Assembly: GCA_051984395.1 (NCBI GenBank)
Contig: JBPYEZ010000123.1
Span: forward strand, 7,014 to 71,013
Source: AC-9 sp051984395
Lineage (GTDB): Bacteria > Actinomycetota > Acidimicrobiia > Acidimicrobiales > AC-9
Direction of reading: 5' to 3'
DNA: 64,000 nucleotides
In this document: positions 55,211 to 63,231 of the stretch, in pieces
Layout: every line of letters begins with the position of its first letter
Position numbering within the stretch: the first letter of the stretch is position 1
The notes under the pieces: generated by a model
The model's input: the letters and a program-made list of their open reading frames with translations, nothing else
Told to the model about the DNA's origin: nothing
Databases searched by the model: none
Made by a program: the position numbers and the translations under genes

Positions 55211-56797
55211 CTACCGGGTGGGCTGGTAGACGCCGAACTCCTCGCGGAGCACGTCGCTGACCTCGCCGAGGGTGGCCCTGGCCGCCAGCGCCTCCTTCAT
55301 CGGCACCAGCAGGTTCTGCGTGCCCCTGGCGGCGGCGGCCACGTCCGCCAGCGCCGCCTCGGCCCTCGCCTGGTCCCGCTCGGCCCGGACCCGACGCACG
55401 CTCTCGGCCTGCTGGCGCTGGAGGGCCGGGTCGATCGGGAAGACCTCGACCAGGTCAGGGGACTCCTCGACGTGGCGGTTGACGCCGACGATGACCTTCT
55501 CGCCGTCGTCGACGGCCTTGGCGTAGGCGTAGGCCGCCTGCTCGATCTCGTCCTGCATGAAGCCGGCCTCGATCGCCTCCACCGCCCCGCCCATGGCATC
55601 GATCCGCTCGAGGTACTCCCACGCCCCCGCCTCCACCGAGTCCGTCAGCGACTCGACGAAGTAGGACCCCCCCAGCGGATCGACGGTGTCGGCCACCCCC
55701 GACTCGTTGCCGATGATCTGCTGGGTCCGAAGGGCGATCCGGACGGCCCGCTCGGTCGGGAGCCCGAGGGCTTCGTCGAAGCTGTTGGTGTGCAGGCTCT
55801 GGGTGCCCCCGAGGGCAGCCGCCAGCGCCTGCACCGTGGTGCGCACGATGTTGTTCTCGGGTTGCTGCGCGGTCAGGGTCGAGCCGCCCGTCTGGGTGTG
55901 GCAGCGCAGGAGGGTGGACCGCTTGTCCTTGGCGTGGAAGCGCTCGGTCATGAGCCTCGCCCACATCCGGCGGGCGGCGCGGAACTTGGCCACCTCCTCG
56001 AACAGGTTGTTGTGGGCGTTCCAGAAGAAGCTCAGACGGGGAGCGAAGTCGTCCACGGCCAGACCCGCGGCCAGCGCCGCCTCCACGTAGGCGACGCCGT
56101 TGGCCAGAGTGAAGGCGACCTCCTGGACCGCGGTCGACCCGGCCTCACGGATGTGGTAGCCGGAGATCGAGATCGTGTTCCACGACGGAAGGTGCTCGGC
56201 GCAGTAGGCGAAGGTGTCGGTGATGATCCGCATCGAAGGGCGCGGCGGGTAGATGTAGGTGCCGCGGGCCACGTACTCCTTGAGGATGTCGTTCTGGACG
56301 GTGCCGCCCAGGCGATCGGGGGCGACGCCGGACTCCTCGGCCACCACCTGGTACAGGAGCAGGAGAATGGCCGCCGTGGCGTTGATGGTCATGGACGTGG
56401 TGACCCGGTCGAGGGGTAGGTCGGCCAGTAGCGCGCGCATGTCCTCGACGGAGTCGATGGCGACGCCGACCTTGCCCACCTCACCTTCGGCCCGGGGATG
56501 GTCGGAGTCGTAGCCCATCTGGGTGGGCAGGTCGAAGGCGCACGACAAGCCGGTCTGGCCGGCGCCCAGGAGAAACTTGAACCGCTCGTTGGTCGCCTCC
56601 GCCGTGCCGAAGCCGGCGTACTGACGCATGGTCCACAGCCGTCCCCGGTACATGTCGGCGTACACGCCGCGGGTGTACGGGTACTGGCCGGGCTGGCCCA
56701 GCTGCCGGGCCCCGTCCCAGCCGTCGAGGTCCTCGGCGGTGTAGACGGGCCGGATCTCTATGCCCGAGTCGGTGCGATGCTCTGACGGCTGGGCCAT
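55211..56797 (-). CDS. B12-dependent acyl-CoA mutase catalytic subunit (methylmalonyl-CoA mutase family)
   Basis: 528 residues: the TIM-barrel substrate domain only, with no C-terminal B12-binding domain (no DxHxxG). YPYTRGVYADMYRGRLWTMR carries a Tyr (about residue 50) like the active-site Tyr of methylmalonyl-CoA mutase. EYVARGTYIYPPRPSM keeps the Arg that in isobutyryl-CoA mutase is Gln. SISGYHIREAGSTA holds the substrate His. Methylmalonyl-CoA is therefore the likeliest substrate, with a separate B12 subunit encoded elsewhere. ATG 56797 was chosen; the long upstream extension is antisense to the E1 gene. Confidence 0.85.
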   Translation of the reverse strand: MAQPSEHRTDSGIEIRPVYTAEDLDGWDGARQLGQPGQYPYTRGVYADMYRGRLWTMRQYAGFGTAEATNERFKFLLGAGQTGLSCAFDLPTQMGYDSDHPRAEGEVGKVGVAIDSVEDMRALLADLPLDRVTTSMTINATAAILLLLYQVVAEESGVAPDRLGGTVQNDILKEYVARGTYIYPPRPSMRIITDTFAYCAEHLPSWNTISISGYHIREAGSTAVQEVAFTLANGVAYVEAALAAGLAVDDFAPRLSFFWNAHNNLFEEVAKFRAARRMWARLMTERFHAKDKRSTLLRCHTQTGGSTLTAQQPENNIVRTTVQALAAALGGTQSLHTNSFDEALGLPTERAVRIALRTQQIIGNESGVADTVDPLGGSYFVESLTDSVEAGAWEYLERIDAMGGAVEAIEAGFMQDEIEQAAYAYAKAVDDGEKVIVGVNRHVEESPDLVEVFPIDPALQRQQAESVRRVRAERDQARAEAALADVAAAARGTQNLLVPMKEALAARATLGEVSDVLREEFGVYQPTR

Positions 56798-56807
56798 GGC
56801 CCAGAGG

Positions 56808-58001
56808 TTAGACCCGCGCTGGTTGGGACCCCGTCGGCGGCGCCTGCGTCGGGTGCGGCATGCAGAGCTCGTCGTACTCGGCGATGACGATCTCGCCGGC
56901 CTCGGGGCCGCAGGCGGGGCAGGCCGGGTCCCGGTGCACGTTGAAGGTGCGGAAGCTCTCCTCCAGCGAGTCGTAGGCCAGCAGCCTGCCGACCAGGGAG
57001 TCGCCGAGGCCGAGGATGAGCTTGACGGCCTCCAGGGCCTGGATGGAGCCGATGATCCCGCACAGCACACCGAGCACGCCGGCCTCGGCGCACGATGGCG
57101 CCAGCTCGGCCGGGGGCGGCTCGGGGATCATGCACCGGTAGCACGGCCCGTTGTAGGGGTCGAAGACGGTGACCTGCCCCTCGAAACGGAAGATCGACCC
57201 GTGGACCACCGGGATCCGCTTCACCAGCGAGGCGTCGTTCACGAGGTAGCGGGTGGGGAAGTTGTCCGTGCCGTCGACGATGACGTCGTAGCCGTCGATG
57301 ATGTCGAGGATGTTGTCGGCTCCGAGGCGCACGTCGTAGGTCACGACGTCGAGGTCGGGGTTCATGGCCGTCAGCGTCTTCTTGGCCGAGTCCACCTTGC
57401 GCTCGCCGATCCGGTCGAGGTTGTGGAGGATCTGGCGCTGCAGGTTGGACGCGTCGACCTCGTCCATGTCGATGATCCCGAGGGTCCCGACCCCCGCCGC
57501 CGCCAGGTACATGGCCGCAGGCGAGCCGAGGCCGCCGGCACCGAGGAGAAGGACCTTGGCGTCCAGCAGCCGCTGCTGCCCGGCCTCGCCCACCTCGGGC
57601 AGGAGGAGGTGGCGGTGGTAGCGGTTGCGCTGATCGGGCGTCAGCGTCTGCGGCGTCCGCCAGTCCCGGCCCTCGTCCTTCCAGCGATTGAAGCCACCGG
57701 TCAGGGAGGCGACGTCGCCGTAGCCCAGCTCGCCGAGCGTCTTGGCCGCGAAGGCGGAGCGAACGCCGCTGGCGCAGAACACGACGATCGGCCGGTCGTG
57801 GTCGCTGACCCGGCCCTCCACCTGGGTCTCGAGGTTGCCGCGGGGGATGTGGAGAGAGCCGGGGATGGTCCCCTGCTCGTACTCCTCGGGCTCCCGGACG
57901 TCGAGGAACAAGGCGTCGTCGCGGCGGCGGTCGGCCTCGGTGCCATCGACCTCGTGGATGGCGGACTTGGCCTGGGCGAGAAGCTCTCTGAATGTCGGCA
58001 C
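56808..58001 (-). CDS. Rhodanese-ThiF/MoeB (E1-like) fusion protein
   Basis: 397 residues. An N-terminal rhodanese domain (about 1-105) has the persulfide loop CASGVRS. The E1-like adenylyltransferase domain follows: GAGGLGSPAAMYLAAAGVG, then DEVDASNLQRQILH, TDNFPTRYLVND and the Cys-x2-Cys zinc ligands CYRC and CPAC. Such enzymes adenylate the C-terminal Gly-Gly of ThiS/MoaD-type carriers and load sulfur. In MoeZ the rhodanese is at the C-terminus; here it leads. The GTG at 58001 starts the family N-terminus PTFRELLAQ; GTG 58010 is possible. Confidence 0.86.
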   Translation of the reverse strand: MPTFRELLAQAKSAIHEVDGTEADRRRDDALFLDVREPEEYEQGTIPGSLHIPRGNLETQVEGRVSDHDRPIVVFCASGVRSAFAAKTLGELGYGDVASLTGGFNRWKDEGRDWRTPQTLTPDQRNRYHRHLLLPEVGEAGQQRLLDAKVLLLGAGGLGSPAAMYLAAAGVGTLGIIDMDEVDASNLQRQILHNLDRIGERKVDSAKKTLTAMNPDLDVVTYDVRLGADNILDIIDGYDVIVDGTDNFPTRYLVNDASLVKRIPVVHGSIFRFEGQVTVFDPYNGPCYRCMIPEPPPAELAPSCAEAGVLGVLCGIIGSIQALEAVKLILGLGDSLVGRLLAYDSLEESFRTFNVHRDPACPACGPEAGEIVIAEYDELCMPHPTQAPPTGSQPARV

Positions 58002-58089
58002 GTCGATCACGCTCCTGGGAGCGGTTGATTTCGTACACCTAAACCCTACCCGCGCAGTCGACATTCCCGCGTCGGTAGGGTCGCCGGGC

Positions 58090-58686
58090 GTGGAGCTCGA
58101 TGACGCCATCCGCCGCCGGCGCATGGTCCGCAGCTTCGAGGACCGCCCGGTCGCTCCCGATGTCGTCGACGCCATCCTCGACCACGCCGTGCGGGCGCCC
58201 TCGGCGGGCTTCAGCCAGGGTTGGGCCTTCGTGGTGCTCGAGGGCCCGGACCAGACGGGGGTCTTCTGGCGCACCACGACCACCTCCGACTGGCGGGCGA
58301 GCACCCGCCGGGCGGGGCTGCTGCGGGCGCCCGTCGTCGTCCTCCCCCTCGCTCACCGACAGGCCTACCTCGACCGCTATGCCGAGCCCGACAAGGAGGG
58401 CAGCGGGCTCGACCGCCCCGAGGCCTGGCCCGTGCCCTACTGGCTGGTCGACACCGCCTTCGCCACCATGCTCGTCCTCCTCAGCGCCGTCGACGCGGGC
58501 CTCGGGGCGGCCTTCCTCGGCATCTTCAGGGGCGAGGCCGACCTGCTGGCCGCCCTCGGGGTGCCGCAGGGATACCGGCCCATCGGCGCCGTCGCCATGG
58601 GCTACCCGGCGCCCGATTTCCCGTCGCCCTCCCTGGCCCGCGGCCGTCGTCGCCTTTCAGACGCCGTGCACCGGGGCCGGTGGTAG
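58090..58686 (+). CDS. Nitroreductase-family flavoprotein
   Basis: 198 residues. IRRRRMVRSFEDRPV is the FMN-binding N-terminus, followed by HAVRAPSAGFSQGWAFVVL and a C-terminal PIGAVAMGYP. It forms FMN dimers that reduce nitro, quinone or enone groups with NAD(P)H. The fold is the same as the C-terminal domain of mycobacterial FbiB, which the fbiB of this window lacks, but nothing links the two directly. GTG 58090 is divergent from the rhodanese-E1 gene (88-base gap). Confidence 0.82.
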   Translation: MELDDAIRRRRMVRSFEDRPVAPDVVDAILDHAVRAPSAGFSQGWAFVVLEGPDQTGVFWRTTTTSDWRASTRRAGLLRAPVVVLPLAHRQAYLDRYAEPDKEGSGLDRPEAWPVPYWLVDTAFATMLVLLSAVDAGLGAAFLGIFRGEADLLAALGVPQGYRPIGAVAMGYPAPDFPSPSLARGRRRLSDAVHRGRW

Positions 58687-58693
58687 CGACTCC

Positions 58694-59467
58694 CTATCCG
58701 ACGATGGCGGGCAGCACCTCGCCGATGGGCTCGGTCAGCACCGCGTCGGCCGCGTCGTCGTAGGGCGTCGGCTCGGTGTTGACGATGACCAGCCGGGCCC
58801 CGGCCTGGCGGGCGACGGGCACCAGACCGGCAGCGGGGAACACGGTGAGGCTCGAGCCCACCGCCAGCAGCAGGTCACACGACGACGCAGCCCGTTCCGC
58901 CCTCGCCAGGTCCTCGGGCACCAGGCTCTGTCCGAAGCTGATCGTCGCCGACTTGAGGATGCCGCCGCAGGTCGACGGGCCATCCGTCGCCAGACATGCG
59001 GGGTCCGGCTCCCCCGCCCTCACGCGCTCGAGCACCTCGGGCATCGGCCTGCGGTCGCCGCACGACATGCAGACCGACCAGTGGATCGTCCCGTGGATCT
59101 CGACCACGCGCGCCGGATCGTTGCCTGCCCGCTGGTGGAGCCCGTCGATGTTCTGGGTGACGAGGGTGTCGAGCTTGCCTCGTCGCTCGAGGACCACCAG
59201 GGCCCGATGGCCCGCGTTCGGCTCCGCCTGCCACGCCGGAGAGCTCAACCGGTCCTGCCACGACCGGCGGCGGACCTCGGGGTCTGCGAGGTAGTAGTCG
59301 AGGGTGGCCCTGCGCTCGGCCCCGGGGTTCTTGGTCCAGACGCCCTGGGGGCCGCGGAAGTCGGGGATCCCCGACTCGGTCGAGATCCCGGCACCCGTCA
59401 GGACGACGACATGGCTGGCGGTGTCGATCCACCCCCGGACCGCATCGGCTTGCTCAGTGGATTGCAC
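58694..59467 (-). CDS. Sir2-family NAD-dependent protein deacylase
   Basis: 257 residues. VVLTGAGISTESGIPDFRG, TQNIDGLHQRAG and the catalytic His in VEIHGTIHW are sirtuin motifs. VGSSLTVFPAAGLV, INTEPTPYD and four zinc-ligand Cys (CMSC, PAC, STC) complete the pattern. It removes acyl groups from Lys using NAD, for example on acyl-CoA synthetases such as the one encoded nearby. The GTG start at 59467. It is convergent with the nitroreductase gene. Confidence 0.92.
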   Translation of the reverse strand: MQSTEQADAVRGWIDTASHVVVLTGAGISTESGIPDFRGPQGVWTKNPGAERRATLDYYLADPEVRRRSWQDRLSSPAWQAEPNAGHRALVVLERRGKLDTLVTQNIDGLHQRAGNDPARVVEIHGTIHWSVCMSCGDRRPMPEVLERVRAGEPDPACLATDGPSTCGGILKSATISFGQSLVPEDLARAERAASSCDLLLAVGSSLTVFPAAGLVPVARQAGARLVIVNTEPTPYDDAADAVLTEPIGEVLPAIVG

Positions 59468-59503
59468 GGCACCAGCATTCCACCCGGGAAACGGTGCGCT
59501 CCC

Positions 59504-61432
59504 CTACCACCGGACCGTGGCAACGGTGAGGGGGGCGGACAGCCCTCGCAAGCTGAGGGATCGTTCGTCGACCACCGAGCATTGGCCACCGGCGGCATCC
59601 AGCGCCGCCCGACTGGCCACGATCTCGCCCGGTCCGGCGGTGGCGGCGATGCGCGCCGTCTCGTGCACGCCCTTTCCGCCGTAGTCGCCCTGACGTTCGG
59701 TCGCCTCCGTGGTGTGGAGGCCGATGCGCACCTGCACGGCGAAGCCGTGCTCCCGGCGGTGATCGGCAAGCCGCCGCTGGATGGCGCACGCCGCTTCCAG
59801 GGCTCCTGCGGTGTCGTCGAAGGCGACGAAGAAGCCGTCTCCCTCGTGCTTGACCTCTTCGCCCGCGAACTGCTCGAACACGGACCGAAGACTGCGATCG
59901 TGCCAGGTGAGCAGGGCGTCCCAGGCCTCGTCACCCAGTGCCTCGACCAGCTTGGTCGACCCCACGATGTCGGTGAACATGAACGTGCGGGTGGGACGGG
60001 TGGCCGGAGCGCGAACCGAGAGGCGGGACGTCATCTCGGCCGCGGCTCGGGTGGCGCCGATGCGGGCAAACGCGGCCCGCGCCGACTCCAGCTCCAACAC
60101 GGCGTCGTCATCACAGCCGGCCGCCTGATAGGCCCGGGCCAGGTCCGCCTTGCCCTGCGCCGCCTCGTATGGCGCGTCGAGCTCGGTCCACCGCCCGACA
60201 CACTGCCGCAGCTCGGAGATGGCCTCGTCCACCCGGCCCTCGGCCAGCGCGACCTGGCCCCTGGCACCGGCCGCGCTGGCGGCCAGGGCCGCGGTGGCGG
60301 TGGCTTCGGACAGGGTCGTGAGCGCCGACGCCGCGGCGCGGGCGACCTCGAGCGCGCCGCCCGCCACGGCGATGGTCACCTGCGCCGGCAGCAGGAAGCC
60401 TCGCTGCTCCTGGATCAGGCCCGACGGGTCGGCCAGCGCGTTCGAGACCGCCTGCAGGGCAACCTCGGGCTGCCCGCGGTCCAGCCGGAGCAGGGCAAGG
60501 CCCGGCTGGGGATCGAAGCCCAGCTCCGACGCTCGGCGAAAGGCCTCGCTTGCGCCAGCCGCGTCGCCCCGACGGCGCCGGATCTCGCCCAGCTCGTGAA
60601 ACGCCCACCCCGCGAAGCGCGGCGCCGAGGCGATCAGCTCGTCGCACGCCTCGAGCGCATCCTTCTCCGCCTCGTCGAGGGCGCCTCGGAGCCGTCGCAC
60701 CTCGGCGCGATGGAACCGGCACAGTCCCGGAAAACCGCTGACTGCCTGCCGCTCGCACCAGCGAGTGGCGGCATCGGTCCACTCTCCGGCACGCCGCCAG
60801 TCACCGATGTTCCGACAGGCGTTGATGGTCGAGCAATAGATCGTCCCCGCGGTCATCAGCGTGAGCGAGCCGCTGGCAGCCAGCGCGTTGGCCTCGTCGA
60901 TCAGGGCGAGCCCTTCAGCCGGCCGCCCCTCGACGATCAGGCCGTGGCCCTGCTCGAGCAACCCGAGACCCTCGAGGTCGGGCACATCGAGGCGCCGGCC
61001 CATCTCCAGCACCTGGGCGGCGAGGTCCCGGCACGCGTCGTGGGCACCGGTGTCGGACATGGCCCGACCCATCATCCACGCAAGAAGCCCGTACTCGGCG
61101 CAGTCGGTGTCACCGCCGAGCAAGGTGGAGGCACGCGCCAGCCATCCGCTCGCCACGGCCATGTCACCTCGCCCGTGGTGCTCGCGCGTCAAGGCGAGCG
61201 CCAGTCGCGCCGCTCCCCTCTGGTCGCCGGCGCTGGCGTAGGCGGATTCGGCCCGCTCGAGCAGGTCCAGGAGCTGGTCGAAGTGACGGGACCAGCGCGC
61301 TGCCTCAGCCAGCCGCTCGAGATCCTCTCCCTCCAGGGGAGCCGACAGACCGGCCGCCGACAGGTGCGCGTAGGCATCGGCCCAGCGGTGCTCGGCGTAC
61401 GCCTCCCGCCCAGCAGCCAGGTCGTCGGTCAC
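59504..61432 (-). CDS. TPR-like helical protein fused to a class III nucleotide cyclase domain
   Basis: 642 residues. Residues 1-475 are all-helical Ala/Leu/Arg-rich repeats of TPR type, like those of large LuxR activators. The C-terminal class III cyclase domain (about 480-642) has metal Asp488 in FTDIVGS and Asp532 in GDGFF. Lys528 and Asp583 would give ATP specificity, and Arg594 is in HETARI. The Asn normally two to four residues before that Arg (transition-state contact) is His590. There are no membrane segments. It may be a weak cyclase or a sensor that binds nucleotides. Confidence 0.8.
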   Translation of the reverse strand: MTDDLAAGREAYAEHRWADAYAHLSAAGLSAPLEGEDLERLAEAARWSRHFDQLLDLLERAESAYASAGDQRGAARLALALTREHHGRGDMAVASGWLARASTLLGGDTDCAEYGLLAWMMGRAMSDTGAHDACRDLAAQVLEMGRRLDVPDLEGLGLLEQGHGLIVEGRPAEGLALIDEANALAASGSLTLMTAGTIYCSTINACRNIGDWRRAGEWTDAATRWCERQAVSGFPGLCRFHRAEVRRLRGALDEAEKDALEACDELIASAPRFAGWAFHELGEIRRRRGDAAGASEAFRRASELGFDPQPGLALLRLDRGQPEVALQAVSNALADPSGLIQEQRGFLLPAQVTIAVAGGALEVARAAASALTTLSEATATAALAASAAGARGQVALAEGRVDEAISELRQCVGRWTELDAPYEAAQGKADLARAYQAAGCDDDAVLELESARAAFARIGATRAAAEMTSRLSVRAPATRPTRTFMFTDIVGSTKLVEALGDEAWDALLTWHDRSLRSVFEQFAGEEVKHEGDGFFVAFDDTAGALEAACAIQRRLADHRREHGFAVQVRIGLHTTEATERQGDYGGKGVHETARIAATAGPGEIVASRAALDAAGGQCSVVDERSLSLRGLSAPLTVATVRW

Positions 61433-61483
61433 GGCGCCCTCCTGGCGAAGAGTATGGCACGGGGCTGTCGAGCGGCCCCTGGC

Positions 61484-63142
61484 TCAACCGGGGGCGGCGG
61501 CGCCGGCGACGACCTCGCTGGCCCACCGGTAGTCCTGCTTGCCCGCCGGCGAGCGCCGGACCTCGTCCACCAGGTAGAGGGCCCTGGGCACCTTGTAGCC
61601 CGCCAGGTGGGCCCGGCAGTGCCCCTGCAGCTCCTCCAGCGTCGGAACCGGCCCTGGCACGGGTTGGACGACGCAGGCGACCCGCTGGCCCCACTCGGGG
61701 TCGTCGGCCCCGACGACGACGGCGTCGGCCACCCGGGGATGCGCCTTGACGACGGCCTCGACCTCCTCCGGGTACACCTTCTCACCGCCGGTGTTGATGC
61801 ACATCGAGCCCCGTCCGAGCAGACGGATCGTGCCGTCGGTCTCCACGGTGGCCATGTCGCCTGGCAGCGACCACCGGACGCCGTCGATCTCGACGAAGGT
61901 CCGGGCCGTCCGGGCCGGGTCCTTGTGGTAGCCGATCGGCCCGCGGCCTCGCGTCGCCAGCCGCCCCACTTGCCCCGATCCGGGCGACACGGGACGCAGG
62001 TCCTCGTCCACGACCATGGTGACGTCGCGCGCCGCGAAGCTGAGCGACGACGCTGGCGTTCCCTTCAGGGCGACGGCGGTGACCTGCACCGGCGCCTCCG
62101 AGGAGCCCACGGCCTCGCTGATGGCCAGAACGCTCGGCAGCGCGGCGAGAAGCCGGTCCTTGGTGGCAGCCGTGAGGATGCTGCCGCCCGAGCCGAGCAG
62201 GCGCACCGAGGAGGTGTCGTAGGCATCGGGCCGGGCTTCGAGCAGCTCCACGAGCGGGCGCCCGCTGGTGTCGCCCACGATCGTGAGCATGGTCACGCGC
62301 TCGGTCTCGACCAGGTCGAGCACGCGGCTCATGTCCATGCTCCTGTGGGTGTAGAGCACGAGCCTGCCCCCGCCCAGGAGCGTGCTGAGCGCCGTCCACT
62401 GGCCGCTGGCGTGGATCAGCGGACCGAGGGAGAGGGCCACGAACTCGTCGGGACCAGGATCCCCCCGGGGCAGAAAGGGCCCGATCCGGTGCGACCGGTT
62501 GACCAGGGCCCGCTCACCGACCTCCTCGGGGCGCTCGATGGGCGGACCGCCCGGGTTCCCGCCTCCGAGCGTGGCGAAGAGGATGTCCTCGTGCCGCCAC
62601 ACCACACCCTTGGGCAGACCCGTCGTCCCTCCCGTGTACAGCACGTAGTGGTCGTCCGCCGACCGTACGCCGAAGTCCCGGCGCGCCGACCCCGAGGCGA
62701 GCACGTCCTCGTACCGCAGGGCGCCGGTATCGCTGGCCTCGCACCCGTCGTCCACCTCGATCAGCACCCGGAGCGAACCCGGCCGGCTCGGCACCGAAGC
62801 CACGTGGTGTGAAAGCTCGCGGTGATGGACGAGCGCCACGAGGTCGGCATCGGAGAACAGGTGGGCGAGCTCCTCGCCGACGTAGCGGTAGTTGACGTTC
62901 ACCGGAACGGCCCGCAGCTTGAAGCAGGCCAGCATGGTCTCGACGAACTCGGCTCCGTTGTAGAGATACAGCCCCACGTGGTCGCCCGCCCGTACCCCGT
63001 GGGCCGCCAGTCCGTGCGCCAGCCTGGTGCTGCGCTCGTCGAGGAGGGCGTAGGAGCGCCTGCGATCTCCAGACACGAGTGCCTCACGGTGGCCGACCTC
63101 GTCGGCCACGCGCTCGAACAGATCGGCCAGGTTGAACTCCAT
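61484..63142 (-). CDS. Acyl-CoA synthetase (AMP-binding, FadD-like)
   Basis: 552 residues. The ATP loop is LYTGGTTGLPKGVVW, followed by GSGGSILT, the hinge region RGPIGYHKDP with DMATVETDG, and the C-terminal Lys of GKQDYRWASEV. It activates a carboxylic acid as an acyl-adenylate and then a CoA thioester. The neighbouring sirtuin could control it by deacylation, as known for related synthetases. It is divergent from the Rieske oxygenase gene with about 90 bases between starts; both may act on the same aromatic or steroid-like acid. Confidence 0.9.
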   Translation of the reverse strand: MEFNLADLFERVADEVGHREALVSGDRRRSYALLDERSTRLAHGLAAHGVRAGDHVGLYLYNGAEFVETMLACFKLRAVPVNVNYRYVGEELAHLFSDADLVALVHHRELSHHVASVPSRPGSLRVLIEVDDGCEASDTGALRYEDVLASGSARRDFGVRSADDHYVLYTGGTTGLPKGVVWRHEDILFATLGGGNPGGPPIERPEEVGERALVNRSHRIGPFLPRGDPGPDEFVALSLGPLIHASGQWTALSTLLGGGRLVLYTHRSMDMSRVLDLVETERVTMLTIVGDTSGRPLVELLEARPDAYDTSSVRLLGSGGSILTAATKDRLLAALPSVLAISEAVGSSEAPVQVTAVALKGTPASSLSFAARDVTMVVDEDLRPVSPGSGQVGRLATRGRGPIGYHKDPARTARTFVEIDGVRWSLPGDMATVETDGTIRLLGRGSMCINTGGEKVYPEEVEAVVKAHPRVADAVVVGADDPEWGQRVACVVQPVPGPVPTLEELQGHCRAHLAGYKVPRALYLVDEVRRSPAGKQDYRWASEVVAGAAAPG

Positions 63143-63231
63143 CAGCGTCGACCTTCCCTGGCCAGCGAGCGGACGGAACCGCCGGGCGCGAAGCTAGGGG
63201 CGCATTCTGGCAGGAAGGAGCGAGCCGGGCC

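Noticed and set aside
58100..62812. 1570-codon open frame on the plus strand
   Set aside because: It crosses nitroreductase, sirtuin, cyclase and synthetase genes in wrong frames. All four of those have clear family motifs; this frame has none.
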